Below are positions 50,810 to 59,958 of a stretch of DNA of 64,000 bases, in pieces. The stretch is from Actinomycetota bacterium. Its GTDB lineage: Bacteria > Actinomycetota > Actinomycetes > Actinomycetales > Dermatophilaceae. The position numbers and the translations under genes are program-made. Location: contig JAIUPO010000010.1 of assembly GCA_020160805.1 (NCBI GenBank), positions 1 through 64,000 of the forward strand. Direction: 5' to 3'. Within the stretch, counting starts at the first letter, position 1, and each line of letters opens with the position of its first letter. Below the pieces are notes generated by a model. That model had not been told where the DNA came from. It was given only the letters and a program-made list of their open reading frames with translations, and did no database searches.

Positions 50810-51982
50810 ATGACAACGACGTCTGCCACCCACTTCGCGACGACCGCGGTCCACGCCGGCCGCGCCGACCTGACCGAGCTCGGCGTGCACGCCCTGCCCA
50901 TCGACTTCTCCACGACCTATCCGCTGGCCGATGTCGAGGCCGGCGGGGCGGCATACGACCAGCTTTGCGGCGGGGGTCGTCCTCGCACGGGTGACTCGAA
51001 TGTCTATGCGCGGCTGTGGAATCCGACGGTCGCCCGGTTCGAGGAGGGCGTCGCGGCCCTCGAAGGCGGGCAAGAGGCGGTCGCGTTCGCCACCGGCATG
51101 GCCGCAGTCTCCGCGTTGCTGACCGCGCTGGCCGCCAAGGGCACCCCGCATGTCGTTGCTGTGCGTCCGCTCTATGGCGGCACCGATCACCTGCTGGCCA
51201 CCGGGCTCCTGGGCACCGAGGTCACCTATGCCGATGCCGACCAGGTCGGGGCGACCATCACCGATCGGACCGGACTGGTGATCCTGGAATCCCCCGGCAA
51301 TCCGACCCTGGATCTCGTCGACATCCGCGCCGTTGCCGACGCCGCCGGTGAGGTGCCGGTGCTGGTCGACAACACTTTCGCGACGCCCGTCTTGCAGCGC
51401 CCGCTCGAACATGGCGCTCGCATTGTGCTGCACTCCGCGACGAAATTCCTTGGGGGACATGGCGATGCCATGGGTGGGGTGCTCGTAGGCGATGCCGAGA
51501 TCGCGACCATGGTGCGTCCGATCCGCGCGATCACTGGTGGGATCCTGCATCCGATGGGTGCCTATCTACTGCACCGCGGCCTGCCCACCCTCCCGCTGCG
51601 CGTGGAACATCAGCAGCGCAGTGCAACGCGCCTCGCCGCCGCCCTGGCCGAGCATCCGGCAGTGCGCCGTGTTCTTCACCCCTCGCTGCCCGGTCATGAC
51701 CCCAAGGGGCTGATCGGTCGGCAAATGTCCGGTCCCGGGTCGGTGCTGGCCATGGAACTGCGCGGTGGCTACGAAGCCGCTGCTGCCGTCGCCAAGCGCG
51801 TGCAACTCATCACGCACGCCGTCTCCCTCGGCGGGGTCGACACCCTGATCCAGCACCCGGCCGGCCTGACCCACCGCCCCGTGACGGCCGACGCGAAGCC
51901 GAGCGACGCCATACTCCGGCTCTCGGTCGGTCTGGAAGATCCGGGCGACCTGCTCGCCGACCTGGATCGCGCCCTGAGCTAA
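50810..51982 (+). CDS. Cys/Met metabolism PLP enzyme, probably methionine or cystathionine gamma-lyase
   Basis: A 390-residue trans-sulfuration family enzyme. Seen: TTAVHAGR at the N-terminus, YARLWNPTVARFEEGVAALEGG near 70, FATGMAAVSALL, LVILESPGNPTLDLVDI, VDNTFATPVLQRPLEHGA and the PLP Lys in HSATKFLGGHGDAMGG near 205; C-terminal HAVSLGGVDTLIQHPAGLTHRP. The residue that separates methionine gamma-lyases from cystathionine enzymes cannot be judged without an alignment. The divergent Lrp regulator favours an amino acid degrading gamma-lyase. GGGGG lies just before the ATG. Confidence 0.87.
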   Translation: MTTTSATHFATTAVHAGRADLTELGVHALPIDFSTTYPLADVEAGGAAYDQLCGGGRPRTGDSNVYARLWNPTVARFEEGVAALEGGQEAVAFATGMAAVSALLTALAAKGTPHVVAVRPLYGGTDHLLATGLLGTEVTYADADQVGATITDRTGLVILESPGNPTLDLVDIRAVADAAGEVPVLVDNTFATPVLQRPLEHGARIVLHSATKFLGGHGDAMGGVLVGDAEIATMVRPIRAITGGILHPMGAYLLHRGLPTLPLRVEHQQRSATRLAAALAEHPAVRRVLHPSLPGHDPKGLIGRQMSGPGSVLAMELRGGYEAAAAVAKRVQLITHAVSLGGVDTLIQHPAGLTHRPVTADAKPSDAILRLSVGLEDPGDLLADLDRALS

Positions 51983-52007
51983 ACCACGCCACTCAGGGGG
52001 CGAATCC

Positions 52008-53255
52008 TCAGCTCGCGAGGTGGGCGTTGTCGGTGGCCCACATGGTCATCAGGCCACCAAAGTGCGCCTCGAAGCGCTCCCACTCGTGGGTCGGGTAGGT
52101 CTGCTGGATGGTCGAGGTGAGCATCGAGCGGAACTCGGGGGACGTCACATACTCATAGACGAACTCATCGACATGGCCGAGGGCGCTGTCGCAGAACTCG
52201 CGGTAGCGGGCGGTGTCGAAGTGGTCGTCCGCAAGGCGTTGGTAGGCAACGATTTTCGCGGCATAGTCGAGATCGTCGTTGTCGGCCACGGCGAACCACG
52301 GGGCGGTGTCGACCTGGGTCATGGCGACCCGGTCGGTGGCAACGCAGAAGGCCGACCACTTCAGCAGCGACTTCATGGCCCACGGGAAGTAGTAGTGCAG
52401 CGAGGTCACCGCAACATCCGGGCAGGCGTTGGCGTAGTCGATCGGGTAGACGATGTCGTCCTTGACGAGCATCTCGCAGGAGTTGAACTCCCACCGGAAG
52501 AAGGCGTTGACGGTCTGGCTGATCGTGATCGCCTCGGTGCCGGCCTTTTCGGACAGGAAGTCGTGCGCCACTTCATACCGATCGTGCATCGGCATTTCGG
52601 GGCGGAACTTCATGACCATCGTTTCGGGCCCGATCGTCAAGGCGCGCGCGAAGACGTCATAGTCGATCGACTCCTGCAGGTGCATGAGCATCTCGCCGGA
52701 TTCGTCGTATGAGGTGTGCAGGCCCTCGCGGTCGTCGACGCGCGAGACTCCGCGCCAGCCGCCACCATCGAAGGGCTTCATGTAGAGGGGGTAGCCCATC
52801 TCGTCGGCGAGCGCGTCGAGGTCGAAGGATTGGTTGTACTTCGCGGAGGTGTAGGCCCAGCGCGCATTGTCGACAGGGTTTTTGTACGGCACGAGAACGG
52901 TATTCGGCACATTCAGGCCCAGCCGAAGCATCGCGCAGTAGGCGGAGTGCTTTTCCATGGACTGGAAGGTGAAGGGGCTGTTGAGCAGATAAACATCGTC
53001 CATCAGCGCGGCCTTCTTCAGCCATTCGCGCGGGTGGTAGTACCAATACGCGAGCCGGTCGATGCACAGATCCTGGCGCGCCTTGTCGCGCAGATTGAAG
53101 GGTTCGATCGTCACCCGCTCGGACGTGATCCGGTGGGACGTGCCGTCGGTCGTGCGGATTATGCCGAGCCGGCGCACCAGGGACTCGAAGGCGGTGGGCC
53201 AGTCCTCCTCCGCGCCGAGCAGCAGGCCGATGAGGTGATCACGCTGAGACGTCAT
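52008..53255 (-). CDS. ATP-grasp fold ligase-like protein of unknown substrate
   Basis: A 415-residue protein with an ATP-grasp architecture. Seen: an N-terminal region with LAYWYYHPREWLKKAALMDDVYLLNSPFTFQSMEKH, the substrate/ATP stretch NTVLVPYKN, the lysine and Gly-rich loop MGYPLYMKPFDGGGWRGVSRV near 160, LMHLQESIDYDVFARAL, and the likely metal-binding end FRWEFNSCEMLV plus YPIDYANACPDVAV. Aromatic residues (Tyr, Phe, Trp) are unusually frequent. Such proteins join a carboxylate to an amine or thiol; neither substrate is evident. It is 33 bp downstream of the esterase gene on the same strand, so the two probably act together. Confidence 0.75.
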   Translation of the reverse strand: MTSQRDHLIGLLLGAEEDWPTAFESLVRRLGIIRTTDGTSHRITSERVTIEPFNLRDKARQDLCIDRLAYWYYHPREWLKKAALMDDVYLLNSPFTFQSMEKHSAYCAMLRLGLNVPNTVLVPYKNPVDNARWAYTSAKYNQSFDLDALADEMGYPLYMKPFDGGGWRGVSRVDDREGLHTSYDESGEMLMHLQESIDYDVFARALTIGPETMVMKFRPEMPMHDRYEVAHDFLSEKAGTEAITISQTVNAFFRWEFNSCEMLVKDDIVYPIDYANACPDVAVTSLHYYFPWAMKSLLKWSAFCVATDRVAMTQVDTAPWFAVADNDDLDYAAKIVAYQRLADDHFDTARYREFCDSALGHVDEFVYEYVTSPEFRSMLTSTIQQTYPTHEWERFEAHFGGLMTMWATDNAHLAS

Positions 53256-53288
53256 GGACGGATCTTCTCCTTGGTGGGGGTATGCGGA

Positions 53289-54035
53289 TCAGACGAAGCG
53301 AGGCAGATGGTGCGCGAGCTGCTTGCGCCACCAGGGCCAGTCGTGCGCGCTGTCGTGGCCCCAAACATCGAGCTCGTGGGGAATCCCCTTCTCGCGCAGC
53401 ACCTCTGCGAAGGCCAGGGTGGAGGGATAGGACTTGGTTGGCTCCCACTCGAAAGGCCCCTGCCCGACGACAAGGAGCAGATTCGCGCGCGACTGCAGCC
53501 ACCGCAAGTGGTCGCCCTGCGCGCCCGAGACGTATGCCGGGGGGTTGGCGAAATAGGTCGCGTCACCGATCTCGCCCCAGGGCCGCCAGCTCGTCGGGTC
53601 ATAACTGCCAGATAGCGAGATCGACAGGGGCGCCACATCGGCGCGCTGCAGCGTGAAATGCGCCGCGTGAAAGGCACCAAGGGACACGCCGAAGGTGATG
53701 ATGTCGCTTTGCCAGCCGCCCATCTCGAAGGCGATATGCGGCAGCACGGCCTGTTCCAGCCAGGAGTGGTAGATCCGGTGGCGGCGCGCTCGCTCTTCGG
53801 TCGGCTGGTCATAGGCCGACCAGGAGAAGCGGTCGAGGGAGTCGACGCAGAAGAAGGTCACCCGGCCAGCGTCAACGATGTCCTGCACGGCCTCGAGCAT
53901 GCCGTTGTTGGCGAAGTCCTCCGCCCGTCCCGCCTCCGACGGGAAGACGATGACCGGACGGCCATAGTGGCCATGGCGGATCACACCCAAGGTCGAATCC
54001 GACCCCGGGACCGCAAGTTCGACGCGCGCACCCAT
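53289..54035 (-). CDS. Esterase A-type alpha/beta hydrolase
   Basis: A 248-residue alpha/beta hydrolase. The nucleophile elbow is FGVSLGAFHA with Ser118; an oxyanion region is GRPVIVFPSEAGRAEDF near the N-terminus; a likely catalytic His lies in DVWGHDSAHDWPWWRKQL near the C-terminus, with an acidic residue before it. There is no signal peptide, so it is cytosolic. The family is annotated as esterase with unknown substrate. It is upstream of, and probably co-transcribed with, the ATP-grasp gene. Confidence 0.82.
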   Translation of the reverse strand: MGARVELAVPGSDSTLGVIRHGHYGRPVIVFPSEAGRAEDFANNGMLEAVQDIVDAGRVTFFCVDSLDRFSWSAYDQPTEERARRHRIYHSWLEQAVLPHIAFEMGGWQSDIITFGVSLGAFHAAHFTLQRADVAPLSISLSGSYDPTSWRPWGEIGDATYFANPPAYVSGAQGDHLRWLQSRANLLLVVGQGPFEWEPTKSYPSTLAFAEVLREKGIPHELDVWGHDSAHDWPWWRKQLAHHLPRFV

Positions 54036-54143
54036 GCCCCGTATCCAACCTCACTTCGGGGGTCCACGGCCACCTTGCGACCGCGAGTCCTCACCGGAAC
54101 CGCGGGATCAGCCATCACGCCGGGTGGCGGGAGCTCGCTGAGC

Positions 54144-55055
54144 TCAGAAAAGCGCGCTCATCAGGGCCGTGCGGCCCCGCTTGACTCGCTCGTCCTGATT
54201 GCCGACGAGGTCGAAAAGTTCGGTCAGATGCTGCCGGGCCGCCGTGCGCTCATCCCCCGAGGTGCGCCGCACGAGATCGATGAGCCGGCCAAAGGCATCC
54301 TCGACATGCCCGCCGAGCAGATCGAGGTCGGCGACCAAGGTTTGAGCCGCGACATCATCCGGGCGCTCTGCCGCGGCAGCGCGCGCCCCGGCCAGGTCGG
54401 CGCCTTCGGTGCGCTGCATCAGTGCGACCGTCGCGCGGCCGGCCAGGGCGTCCGCATCCTTCGGATCCAGCACGAGGGCCTGGTCGTATGCCGCCGCTGC
54501 CGCCGCCAGATCGCCGCGCTCGATTGCGTCGTAGGCCTCCTGATGCAGCGGAGGCAGCTCATCGCTCGGAGCCGCGCTGGCCACCTCGATGCGCCCGGTC
54601 ACGCCCTGCTGGACGGCCAGGTCGAGGAATTGCGTCAGGATCTCGCGAACCTGGTCCTTGGGCGCGACGCCAGCGAACATCGGGACCACCTGGGCCTGGA
54701 TCAGGCCGACGGTGACGGGCACGGACTGCACCTGCAAGGCCCGCAGAATGCCGGGGTTGGTGTCGACATGGACCGAGACCACTTGCAGGCGTCCCTGCAT
54801 TGTCTTGGCCACCTCGACGACTTCGCCGAGGTAAACCACCGATTCCGGCAGGCGACTTGAGACGACAACCATGACGGCCGGGACCCGGACGGTGCGGTTG
54901 AGGATCTCGGTGAAGTTCTCGTCGGTGACCTTGACGTGGACCTGATCCGAGCCGCCCGGGGCGGCGCCGCTCGCCGAGGCGGCGGGGGCGGTGGACAGGC
55001 CGGTTAGGTCGACGGCGCCACGGGTGGCGCTGCCGGGCACAGCGGGCTGAGTCAT
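54144..55055 (-). CDS. CnoX/YbbN-like thioredoxin-fold TPR co-chaperone
   Basis: A 303-residue protein. A Gly/Ala/Ser-rich N-terminal 40 residues precede a thioredoxin fold (about 40-145; VKVTDENFTEILNRTVRVPAV, VDTNPGILRALQVQSVPVTVG) and a C-terminal TPR-like helical region (AYDAIERGDLAAAAAAYDQAL, then DVAAQTLVADLDLLGGHVEDA). The CxxC motif is absent (SSRLPES stands in its place), so it is a holdase/co-chaperone rather than a redox enzyme. In Micrococcales the gene is often near glgB, as here. Confidence 0.87.
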   Translation of the reverse strand: MTQPAVPGSATRGAVDLTGLSTAPAASASGAAPGGSDQVHVKVTDENFTEILNRTVRVPAVMVVVSSRLPESVVYLGEVVEVAKTMQGRLQVVSVHVDTNPGILRALQVQSVPVTVGLIQAQVVPMFAGVAPKDQVREILTQFLDLAVQQGVTGRIEVASAAPSDELPPLHQEAYDAIERGDLAAAAAAYDQALVLDPKDADALAGRATVALMQRTEGADLAGARAAAAERPDDVAAQTLVADLDLLGGHVEDAFGRLIDLVRRTSGDERTAARQHLTELFDLVGNQDERVKRGRTALMSALF

Positions 55056-55097
55056 GGGGTCATCATCCCATTCCCTTGAGTTGCGACGATCCAGTGC

Positions 55098-56105
55098 TCA
55101 GTCGGCTTCGATGCCGCGCAACTGCTCCCCGACCCCGATCACGGTGGCCGCGCCGGAAGTCGGCACGACCGCGATCGCGCTCATCAGCCAGTTCAAACGC
55201 AGACTCTCGGTGACGGACTTGGTCTTCGCAAGCTTGGCCAAGTTGGCGGGCAGATCGAGCCGCTTGGCCTTGGACGTCGGCGCCAGCTGGTCGGTGCGGG
55301 CGAGCTGGCCGAAGACGAGTGCCCCGCCGTCGGCCAGCCGGAAAGACAAGGTTTCGGTGGCCGGTTTGTTCGTGCGCGTGAAGGTCCCCAGCGTGCCGAG
55401 CGCCTTCTGCTGGGCCGCGGTCGCCTGGGCGACGGCGGCGGCATACGCATCCTTGGTCGTGACGATCTTGGACGTTTTGGTCTTCGTCGGGACGTTCAGC
55501 AGCTGCCCGTATGCCGTCAAGACCTCGGTTGGGGACGCCGCGAGGCCCTTGTCGCCCGCGACGACGGTGATGCCCTCGGCGAGCGGCGGCAGCGTGGGCA
55601 GGCTCGCGCCCGGCAACATCGGCGCGGTGATCCACAGCTTGTATGGGGAGGTCGGGCTGTTGGCCCGCAGGACATGCAATTCCTGGACGCCGTCGACCAG
55701 GGTCGTCGCCAAGATGTGGCGTGGCCAGTCCCGGCCCGCGGAGATCCCGAGGACCGTGGGCTTGCCGCGGGTGCGCAGGGATGCCGAGCGATCTTCGAAG
55801 CGGTTCTCCACCTCGGCACTGCGCAGCGCGGGTCCGGTCAAGACAGTGCGTCGCGTCTTGCGGGCCGCGTCCGAGCTCGCGAAGGCCGCATCGGCCGCGG
55901 TGAGGACCCGGGTGACGATGCTCAGCGCCGCGGCCTCCGAATAGGCGGCGCCGGAGGTCTTCTCGACCGGTGCGTCGTGCAGGCCGACGACGCGATCGGG
56001 CAGGCCGCAGCCAGTCAGGCTGAGGCCGAGCACCGCGACCAGGCCGTTCGTGACGGCACGCCGGCTCAGCCAGGCAGGGGTATGACGAGGGGCGGGCCTA
56101 CTCAT
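55098..56105 (-). CDS. Secreted lipoprotein, conserved in Actinobacteria (DUF8094-like)
   Basis: A 335-residue lipoprotein. The signal peptide has an RR pair (LSRRAVTNGLVAVLGLSL) and a lipobox LTGC at about residue 33. The mature part is Ala/Thr-rich with VLGISAGRDWPRHILATTLV, LHVLRANSPTSPYKLWITAPML and a Lys-rich middle (VPTKTKTSKIVTTKDAYAAA). Function unknown. Coupled by an ATGA overlap to the upstream membrane protein, with which it probably forms an envelope complex. Confidence 0.78.
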   Translation of the reverse strand: MSRPAPRHTPAWLSRRAVTNGLVAVLGLSLTGCGLPDRVVGLHDAPVEKTSGAAYSEAAALSIVTRVLTAADAAFASSDAARKTRRTVLTGPALRSAEVENRFEDRSASLRTRGKPTVLGISAGRDWPRHILATTLVDGVQELHVLRANSPTSPYKLWITAPMLPGASLPTLPPLAEGITVVAGDKGLAASPTEVLTAYGQLLNVPTKTKTSKIVTTKDAYAAAVAQATAAQQKALGTLGTFTRTNKPATETLSFRLADGGALVFGQLARTDQLAPTSKAKRLDLPANLAKLAKTKSVTESLRLNWLMSAIAVVPTSGAATVIGVGEQLRGIEAD

Positions 56106-56752
56106 CGCTCCTCCTCGGTGGTGGATCCAGAGACGGTGATGGATTGAGAGGCGGCGGGCCGGGGCCGGCGAGCCGGGCGCGCGAGCAACCAGCCGACCGT
56201 GGCCAGCAGGCCACCGGCGGCGGCGAGCACGAGGGCTTGGTAGAACCAGGTGTCATGCGCCCAACTCATCGTCACCGATTTGAGCGGGGAGGCGCCCGGC
56301 ACGATGAGCACCGACTCGGGAGCGGTCGCCTGGGTGATCGTCAGCTCGCCGGACCCCGCGATCTGCTGACGGTCGCGCCAGAGCTCGATATCGCCGAGGC
56401 GCGAGGCCGGCCCGCTGCCCTCGGTGCGGGTCGCGAGATCCCAGCCGGGAAGCTGCACGCCCGTCACCGCGCGGTGCTCGGCGGAGCGCAGGACGGAGGC
56501 GACATCGGACGGGGTGCCCACGCCGATGACGGCATCGGGAGCCTCGACGGCGATGCGGACATCGAGGTCGGTCCGGTTGAGAACCGATGGCGAGACGAGC
56601 ACAGGAACGCTGCCCGGATCGGGCAGTGTGAAGCGCGCCGTACCGGACGGCCCGAGGCGGATCGCGAGCCAACTGCCCGCGATCAGCGGGACCAGACCGG
56701 CGAGCGCGAGGAGCACTCCGAGGAGTCTTTTGAGCAGGGACACGCCGTCCAC
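56102..56752 (-). CDS. Two-pass membrane protein with an extracytoplasmic domain
   Basis: A 216-residue protein with an N-terminal helix (LLKRLLGVLLALAGLVPLIAG, about 6-30) and a C-terminal helix (YQALVLAAAGGLLATVGWLL, about 170-192). Between them is an extracytoplasmic domain of about 135 residues, and the end is an Arg/Pro-rich cytosolic tail. No known domain is recognised. The start is GTG. Its stop overlaps the lipoprotein ATG, and it lies 131 bp from the meaB stop. Confidence 0.75.
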   Translation of the reverse strand: MDGVSLLKRLLGVLLALAGLVPLIAGSWLAIRLGPSGTARFTLPDPGSVPVLVSPSVLNRTDLDVRIAVEAPDAVIGVGTPSDVASVLRSAEHRAVTGVQLPGWDLATRTEGSGPASRLGDIELWRDRQQIAGSGELTITQATAPESVLIVPGASPLKSVTMSWAHDTWFYQALVLAAAGGLLATVGWLLARPARRPRPAASQSITVSGSTTEEER

Positions 56753-56883
56753 GATGACCTATGGCACGGCAGATAACAAAATCGTCACGGCCGTTCCAGA
56801 GTCGTGAATCGTCGCGACTGTCGACGCCATCTGGATCGACTCGGCCGCTGACACCCCGCACGCAAGGCGGTGGTGAGCGCCGC

Positions 56884-57819
56884 TCACCAGTGGGTGAGGA
56901 TCTGCTCCGCGAGAGTATGCGGATCGCTCGCCGCTCCGTCGCCCGTCGCCAGGCGGGCGGCGACCTGATGGTGAACCTTGCCGGTGATCGCGGCAAGAAC
57001 GAGCGCCTCCACCTCGGCTGCCGCCCGCTCGGCGCGGCGCCGCTGCCAGGTGCCGGTGCGCTGGGCGTGGGCGCGGTGCTCCTCGATCGCGGCAAGCAAC
57101 TCTGCGATTCCCTGGCCCGTCTGTGCTGAGAGGGAGATCACCGTGGGGCGCCAGGCGCCGGTCGGGCGAGCCGTAAGCCGGATGCCCGTCCGCAGGTCGG
57201 AGACGGTGTGCTCCGAGCCCTCGCGGTCGGCCTTGTTGACCCCGAAGATGTCGGCGATCTCGAGAATGCCGGCCTTGGCCGCTTGGATGCCGTCTCCGAG
57301 TCCCGGGGCCAGCAGGACAACGCAGGTGTCGGCACGCCGGGCGATCTCGACCTCGGACTGGCCGACGCCGACAGTTTCGATGAGGACGAGGTCGAAGCCA
57401 GCCGCTTCGAGGAGGCGGACGGCCTGTGGGACGGCTGCGGCCAGCCCGCCGAGATGGCCCCTAGCCGCCATTGAGCGGATGAAGACGCCGGAGTCGGTGG
57501 CGTGCTCACCCATGCGCACCCGGTCACCGAGAAGGGCGCCGCCGGTGAAGGGTGAGGACGGATCGACCGCGAGGACCGCGACCGTACGGCCCGCCGCGCG
57601 CAGCGTCGTGACGAGCGCGCTCGTCGTCGTGGACTTGCCCACCCCGGGCGGGCCGGTCAGTCCGACGATATGCGCCTCGCGCCCAGCCGGCAGGGCCGCG
57701 AGCACGGCACGCGCATCGGGGTGGCCGGACTCGGTGAGCGAGATGGCGCGCGCTAGCGGCCGGGGGGCGCGCTGCGCCACCCCGGCGGCCAGGGCGTCGA
57801 TGTCGAGGGATCGGGGCAC
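56884..57819 (-). CDS. meaB: Methylmalonyl-CoA mutase-associated GTPase MeaB (ArgK family)
   Basis: A 311-residue G3E GTPase that protects or loads adenosylcobalamin mutases. Seen: Walker A GLTGPPGVGKSTTTSALV near 53-70, AVDPSSPFTGGALLGDRVRM, the G-domain switch stretch FIRSMAARGHLGGLA, LVLIETVGVGQSEVEIA and the base-specificity NKAD near 195. The start is GTG. It is 41 bp downstream of the thiolase gene on the same strand. No mutase gene is within the window, but mce and ccr are nearby, so it serves a methylmalonyl- or ethylmalonyl-CoA mutase elsewhere. Confidence 0.93.
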   Translation of the reverse strand: MPRSLDIDALAAGVAQRAPRPLARAISLTESGHPDARAVLAALPAGREAHIVGLTGPPGVGKSTTTSALVTTLRAAGRTVAVLAVDPSSPFTGGALLGDRVRMGEHATDSGVFIRSMAARGHLGGLAAAVPQAVRLLEAAGFDLVLIETVGVGQSEVEIARRADTCVVLLAPGLGDGIQAAKAGILEIADIFGVNKADREGSEHTVSDLRTGIRLTARPTGAWRPTVISLSAQTGQGIAELLAAIEEHRAHAQRTGTWQRRRAERAAAEVEALVLAAITGKVHHQVAARLATGDGAASDPHTLAEQILTHW

Positions 57820-57860
57820 GAGCGCCGGATCCGTGTGTGGATGGTGTCGGGTGAGGCCGG

Positions 57861-59060
57861 TCAGCCCGCCGCAGGGACCCGGATGATCAGCGCGTCACCC
57901 TGGCCACCGCCACCGCACAGGGCCGCGGCACCGACACCGCCGCCGCGCCGCTTCAACTCCTGGGCGAGGGTCAAGGTGATGCGAGCACCCGACATACCCA
58001 GCGGGTGGCCCATCGCGATGGCTCCGCCATTCGGGTTGACCTTGTCCTCCTCCAGGCCGAGTTCGCGGGCCGAGACCAGGCCGACGGCGGCAAAGGCCTC
58101 GTTGATCTCGACGAGGTCGAGATCGGCCGGAGTGATGCCCTCCTTGGCGCAGGCGGCCTTGATGGCCTCGGCCGGCTGGCTCTGCAGGGTCGAGTCAGGG
58201 CCGGCGACGACGCCATGGGCGCCGATCTCCGCCAGGTAGGTCAGGCCCAGCTCGTCCGCCTTCGACTTCTTCATCACGACGACGGCGCACGCGCCATCGG
58301 AAATCTGCGACGCCGAGCCAGCCGTGATCGTGCCGTCCTTGGCGAAGGCCGGGCGCAGGCCGGAGAGCGACTCCGTCGTCGTATCGGCGCGGATGCCCTC
58401 GTCGGTCTTGAATTCGATCGGTTCGCCCTTGCGCTGCGGAATCTGCACGGCCACGACCTCGTCGTCGAAGAAGCCGTCCTTCCACGCCTTGGCGGCGTTC
58501 TGGTGGCTGCGCGCGGCGAAGGCGTCCTGCTCTTCGCGGGTGACGGCCCGCTCCCCCGTGTTGGCGGACTCGGTCAGGCCACCCATGCCCTGCATGGTGA
58601 AGACATCGGAGAGCGCGTCGAAGTCCATGTGGTCGCGCAGGGTGACATTGCCGTACTTGAAGCCGTCGCGGCTCTTCTCCAGCAGGTGCGGGGCGTTGGT
58701 CATGGACTCCTGACCACCGGCGACGACGATCTCGAACTCACCGGCGCGGATCAGCTGGTCGGCAAGGGCGATGGCGTCAATGCCCGAGAGGCAGACCTTG
58801 TTGAGGGAGAGGGCGGGCACGGACATGGGGATGCCGGCCTTGACGGCGGCCTGGCGGGCCGGGATCTGGCCCTCCCCGGCATACAGCACCTGCCCCATGA
58901 TGACGTAGTCCACGTCTTCCGGCTTGACCCCAGACTTCTCCAGGGCGCCCTTGATGGCGAAGCCGCCGAGGTCGGAGCCGCTGAAGCCTTTCAGCGAGCC
59001 GCTCATCCGCCCCATGGGCGTCCGGGCTCCGGCGACGATGACGGTGGGGTCGTTCGACAT
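57861..59060 (-). CDS. Acetyl-CoA C-acetyltransferase (thiolase)
   Basis: A 399-residue thiolase. The nucleophile Cys is in [15 protein letters not shown] near 88, followed by [27 protein letters not shown] near 345 and [16 protein letters not shown] near 352-375, with the second catalytic Cys in [12 protein letters not shown] near 385. It cleaves or forms acetoacetyl-CoA. ATG at 59060 is preceded by GAGG 7 bases upstream. Upstream of meaB in the same orientation. Confidence 0.94.
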   Translation of the reverse strand: MSNDPTVIVAGARTPMGRMSGSLKGFSGSDLGGFAIKGALEKSGVKPEDVDYVIMGQVLYAGEGQIPARQAAVKAGIPMSVPALSLNKVCLSGIDAIALADQLIRAGEFEIVVAGGQESMTNAPHLLEKSRDGFKYGNVTLRDHMDFDALSDVFTMQGMGGLTESANTGERAVTREEQDAFAARSHQNAAKAWKDGFFDDEVVAVQIPQRKGEPIEFKTDEGIRADTTTESLSGLRPAFAKDGTITAGSASQISDGACAVVVMKKSKADELGLTYLAEIGAHGVVAGPDSTLQSQPAEAIKAACAKEGITPADLDLVEINEAFAAVGLVSARELGLEEDKVNPNGGAIAMGHPLGMSGARITLTLAQELKRRGGGVGAAALCGGGGQGDALIIRVPAAG

Positions 59061-59170
59061 GGCCAAACCTCTTCGTTCTTGCGATGGCGTATGCCGTCGA
59101 CTCTAGCGAGCGCATCCGACAGGCCCACCTCCCCGAGACGGTGACCCTCACCACCCGCGCGACCGCGGGG

Positions 59171-59365
59171 TTAGGTGTCTGGGGTGAAGATCTGCTCGAT
59201 GGTGGTCTCGAAGTAGTGGGCGATCTTGAAGGCAAGGGGTAGGGACGGATCGAATCGACCGCGCTCGATGGAAATGATCGTCTGGCGGGAAGTGCCGAGC
59301 ACCTCGGCCAGGGCCGCCTGGGACAGCCCGTGCGCCGAGCGCAATTCGGCGAGTCGGTTCTCCAC
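59171..59365 (-). CDS. Small XRE-type HTH regulator (Cro/CI-like, 64 residues)
   Basis: A one-domain regulator: ENRLAELRSAHGLSQAALAE, then the recognition helix TSRQTIISIERGRF, then LPLAFKIAHYFETTIEQIF. This is the short YozG/Rv-type group usually paired with a membrane protein. The start is GTG, 4 bp after the stop of the upstream membrane protein gene, so the two are coupled. It probably binds the palindrome at 59845-59866 in front of that gene. Confidence 0.87.
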   Translation of the reverse strand: MENRLAELRSAHGLSQAALAEVLGTSRQTIISIERGRFDPSLPLAFKIAHYFETTIEQIFTPDT

Positions 59366-59369
59366 CCCG

Positions 59370-59807
59370 TCACCGGTCCCGACGGCGCAGCCACAGGTAG
59401 CTCAGCGCGAAGGAGCCGACCCCCAAGACCAGCGCGTGCGCTAGCCCGATTGGCGCTAGCCAGTCAAGGTGGAGGGCGGAACCGATACCGCCCAGAAAGA
59501 GCAGGCCGCCCATCGTGGCCCAGAAAGCTGTGGCCGCTGCCTCTTGGAACCAGGCGGTCTCGACATCGCCGCGGCCGGATTCGAGCGCGGCATTCGTGGC
59601 GTTGCGATCGAACCACAACACCTGCAGCGCCGTGGCGATTATCGGCCAGGAGCACACGGCCATAGCGGCAACGGCCACGCTGGTCGGGTGCTCGGGGTTG
59701 CGCCATGCGAAGAGGGCCCCCATGGCGAGCGCGAGCGGGAAGCTGCACGCAATCGCCGGGAGCACCTTGCGCAGCGCGGTCATGATGGTGGAGGTCGTGA
59801 GTGTCAT
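59370..59807 (-). CDS. Four-helix membrane protein co-transcribed with an XRE regulator
   Basis: A 145-residue protein with four hydrophobic stretches: VLPAIACSFPLALAMGALFA, VAVAAMAVCSWPIIATAL, FWATMGGLLFLGGIGSAL and IGLAHALVLGVGSFALSYLW, then an Arg-rich end. No family is recognised beyond the common type of small integral membrane proteins encoded beside a Cro-like regulator. First gene of the pair. Confidence 0.75.
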   Translation of the reverse strand: MTLTTSTIMTALRKVLPAIACSFPLALAMGALFAWRNPEHPTSVAVAAMAVCSWPIIATALQVLWFDRNATNAALESGRGDVETAWFQEAAATAFWATMGGLLFLGGIGSALHLDWLAPIGLAHALVLGVGSFALSYLWLRRRDR

Positions 59808-59844
59808 GTCGATGTCCCCTGCCCTTAAGTGAGAGTCAAGCTTG

Positions 59845-59866
59845 CTTTACGTAAAGGGAGCTTTAC
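59845..59866. promoter_or_regulatory. Palindromic operator candidate upstream of the membrane protein-XRE pair
   Basis: A perfect 12-bp palindrome CTTTACGTAAAG (59845-59856) is followed 4 bases later by a half-site CTTTAC (59861-59866). It sits 38 bp upstream of the membrane protein start, in an A+T-rich patch unlike its surroundings. Autoregulation by the coupled XRE protein is the natural reading. Confidence 0.55.
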
Positions 59867-59946
59867 ATCCCGCGGACCGGGTTGTCAGTGCACTTGACTA
59901 CGTGAGTCGGGCCACGCGCGGGGCGCGGGGGGGCGGGCCTGCGGCA

Positions 59947-59952
59947 TACGCT
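59947..59952 (+). promoter_or_regulatory. Candidate -10 box (TACGCT) for leaderless mce
   Basis: TACGCT ends 6 bases before the mce ATG, and no ribosome binding site is present. It lies within a GGCATAC heptamer context. Confidence 0.35.
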
Positions 59953-59958
59953 CAGATC

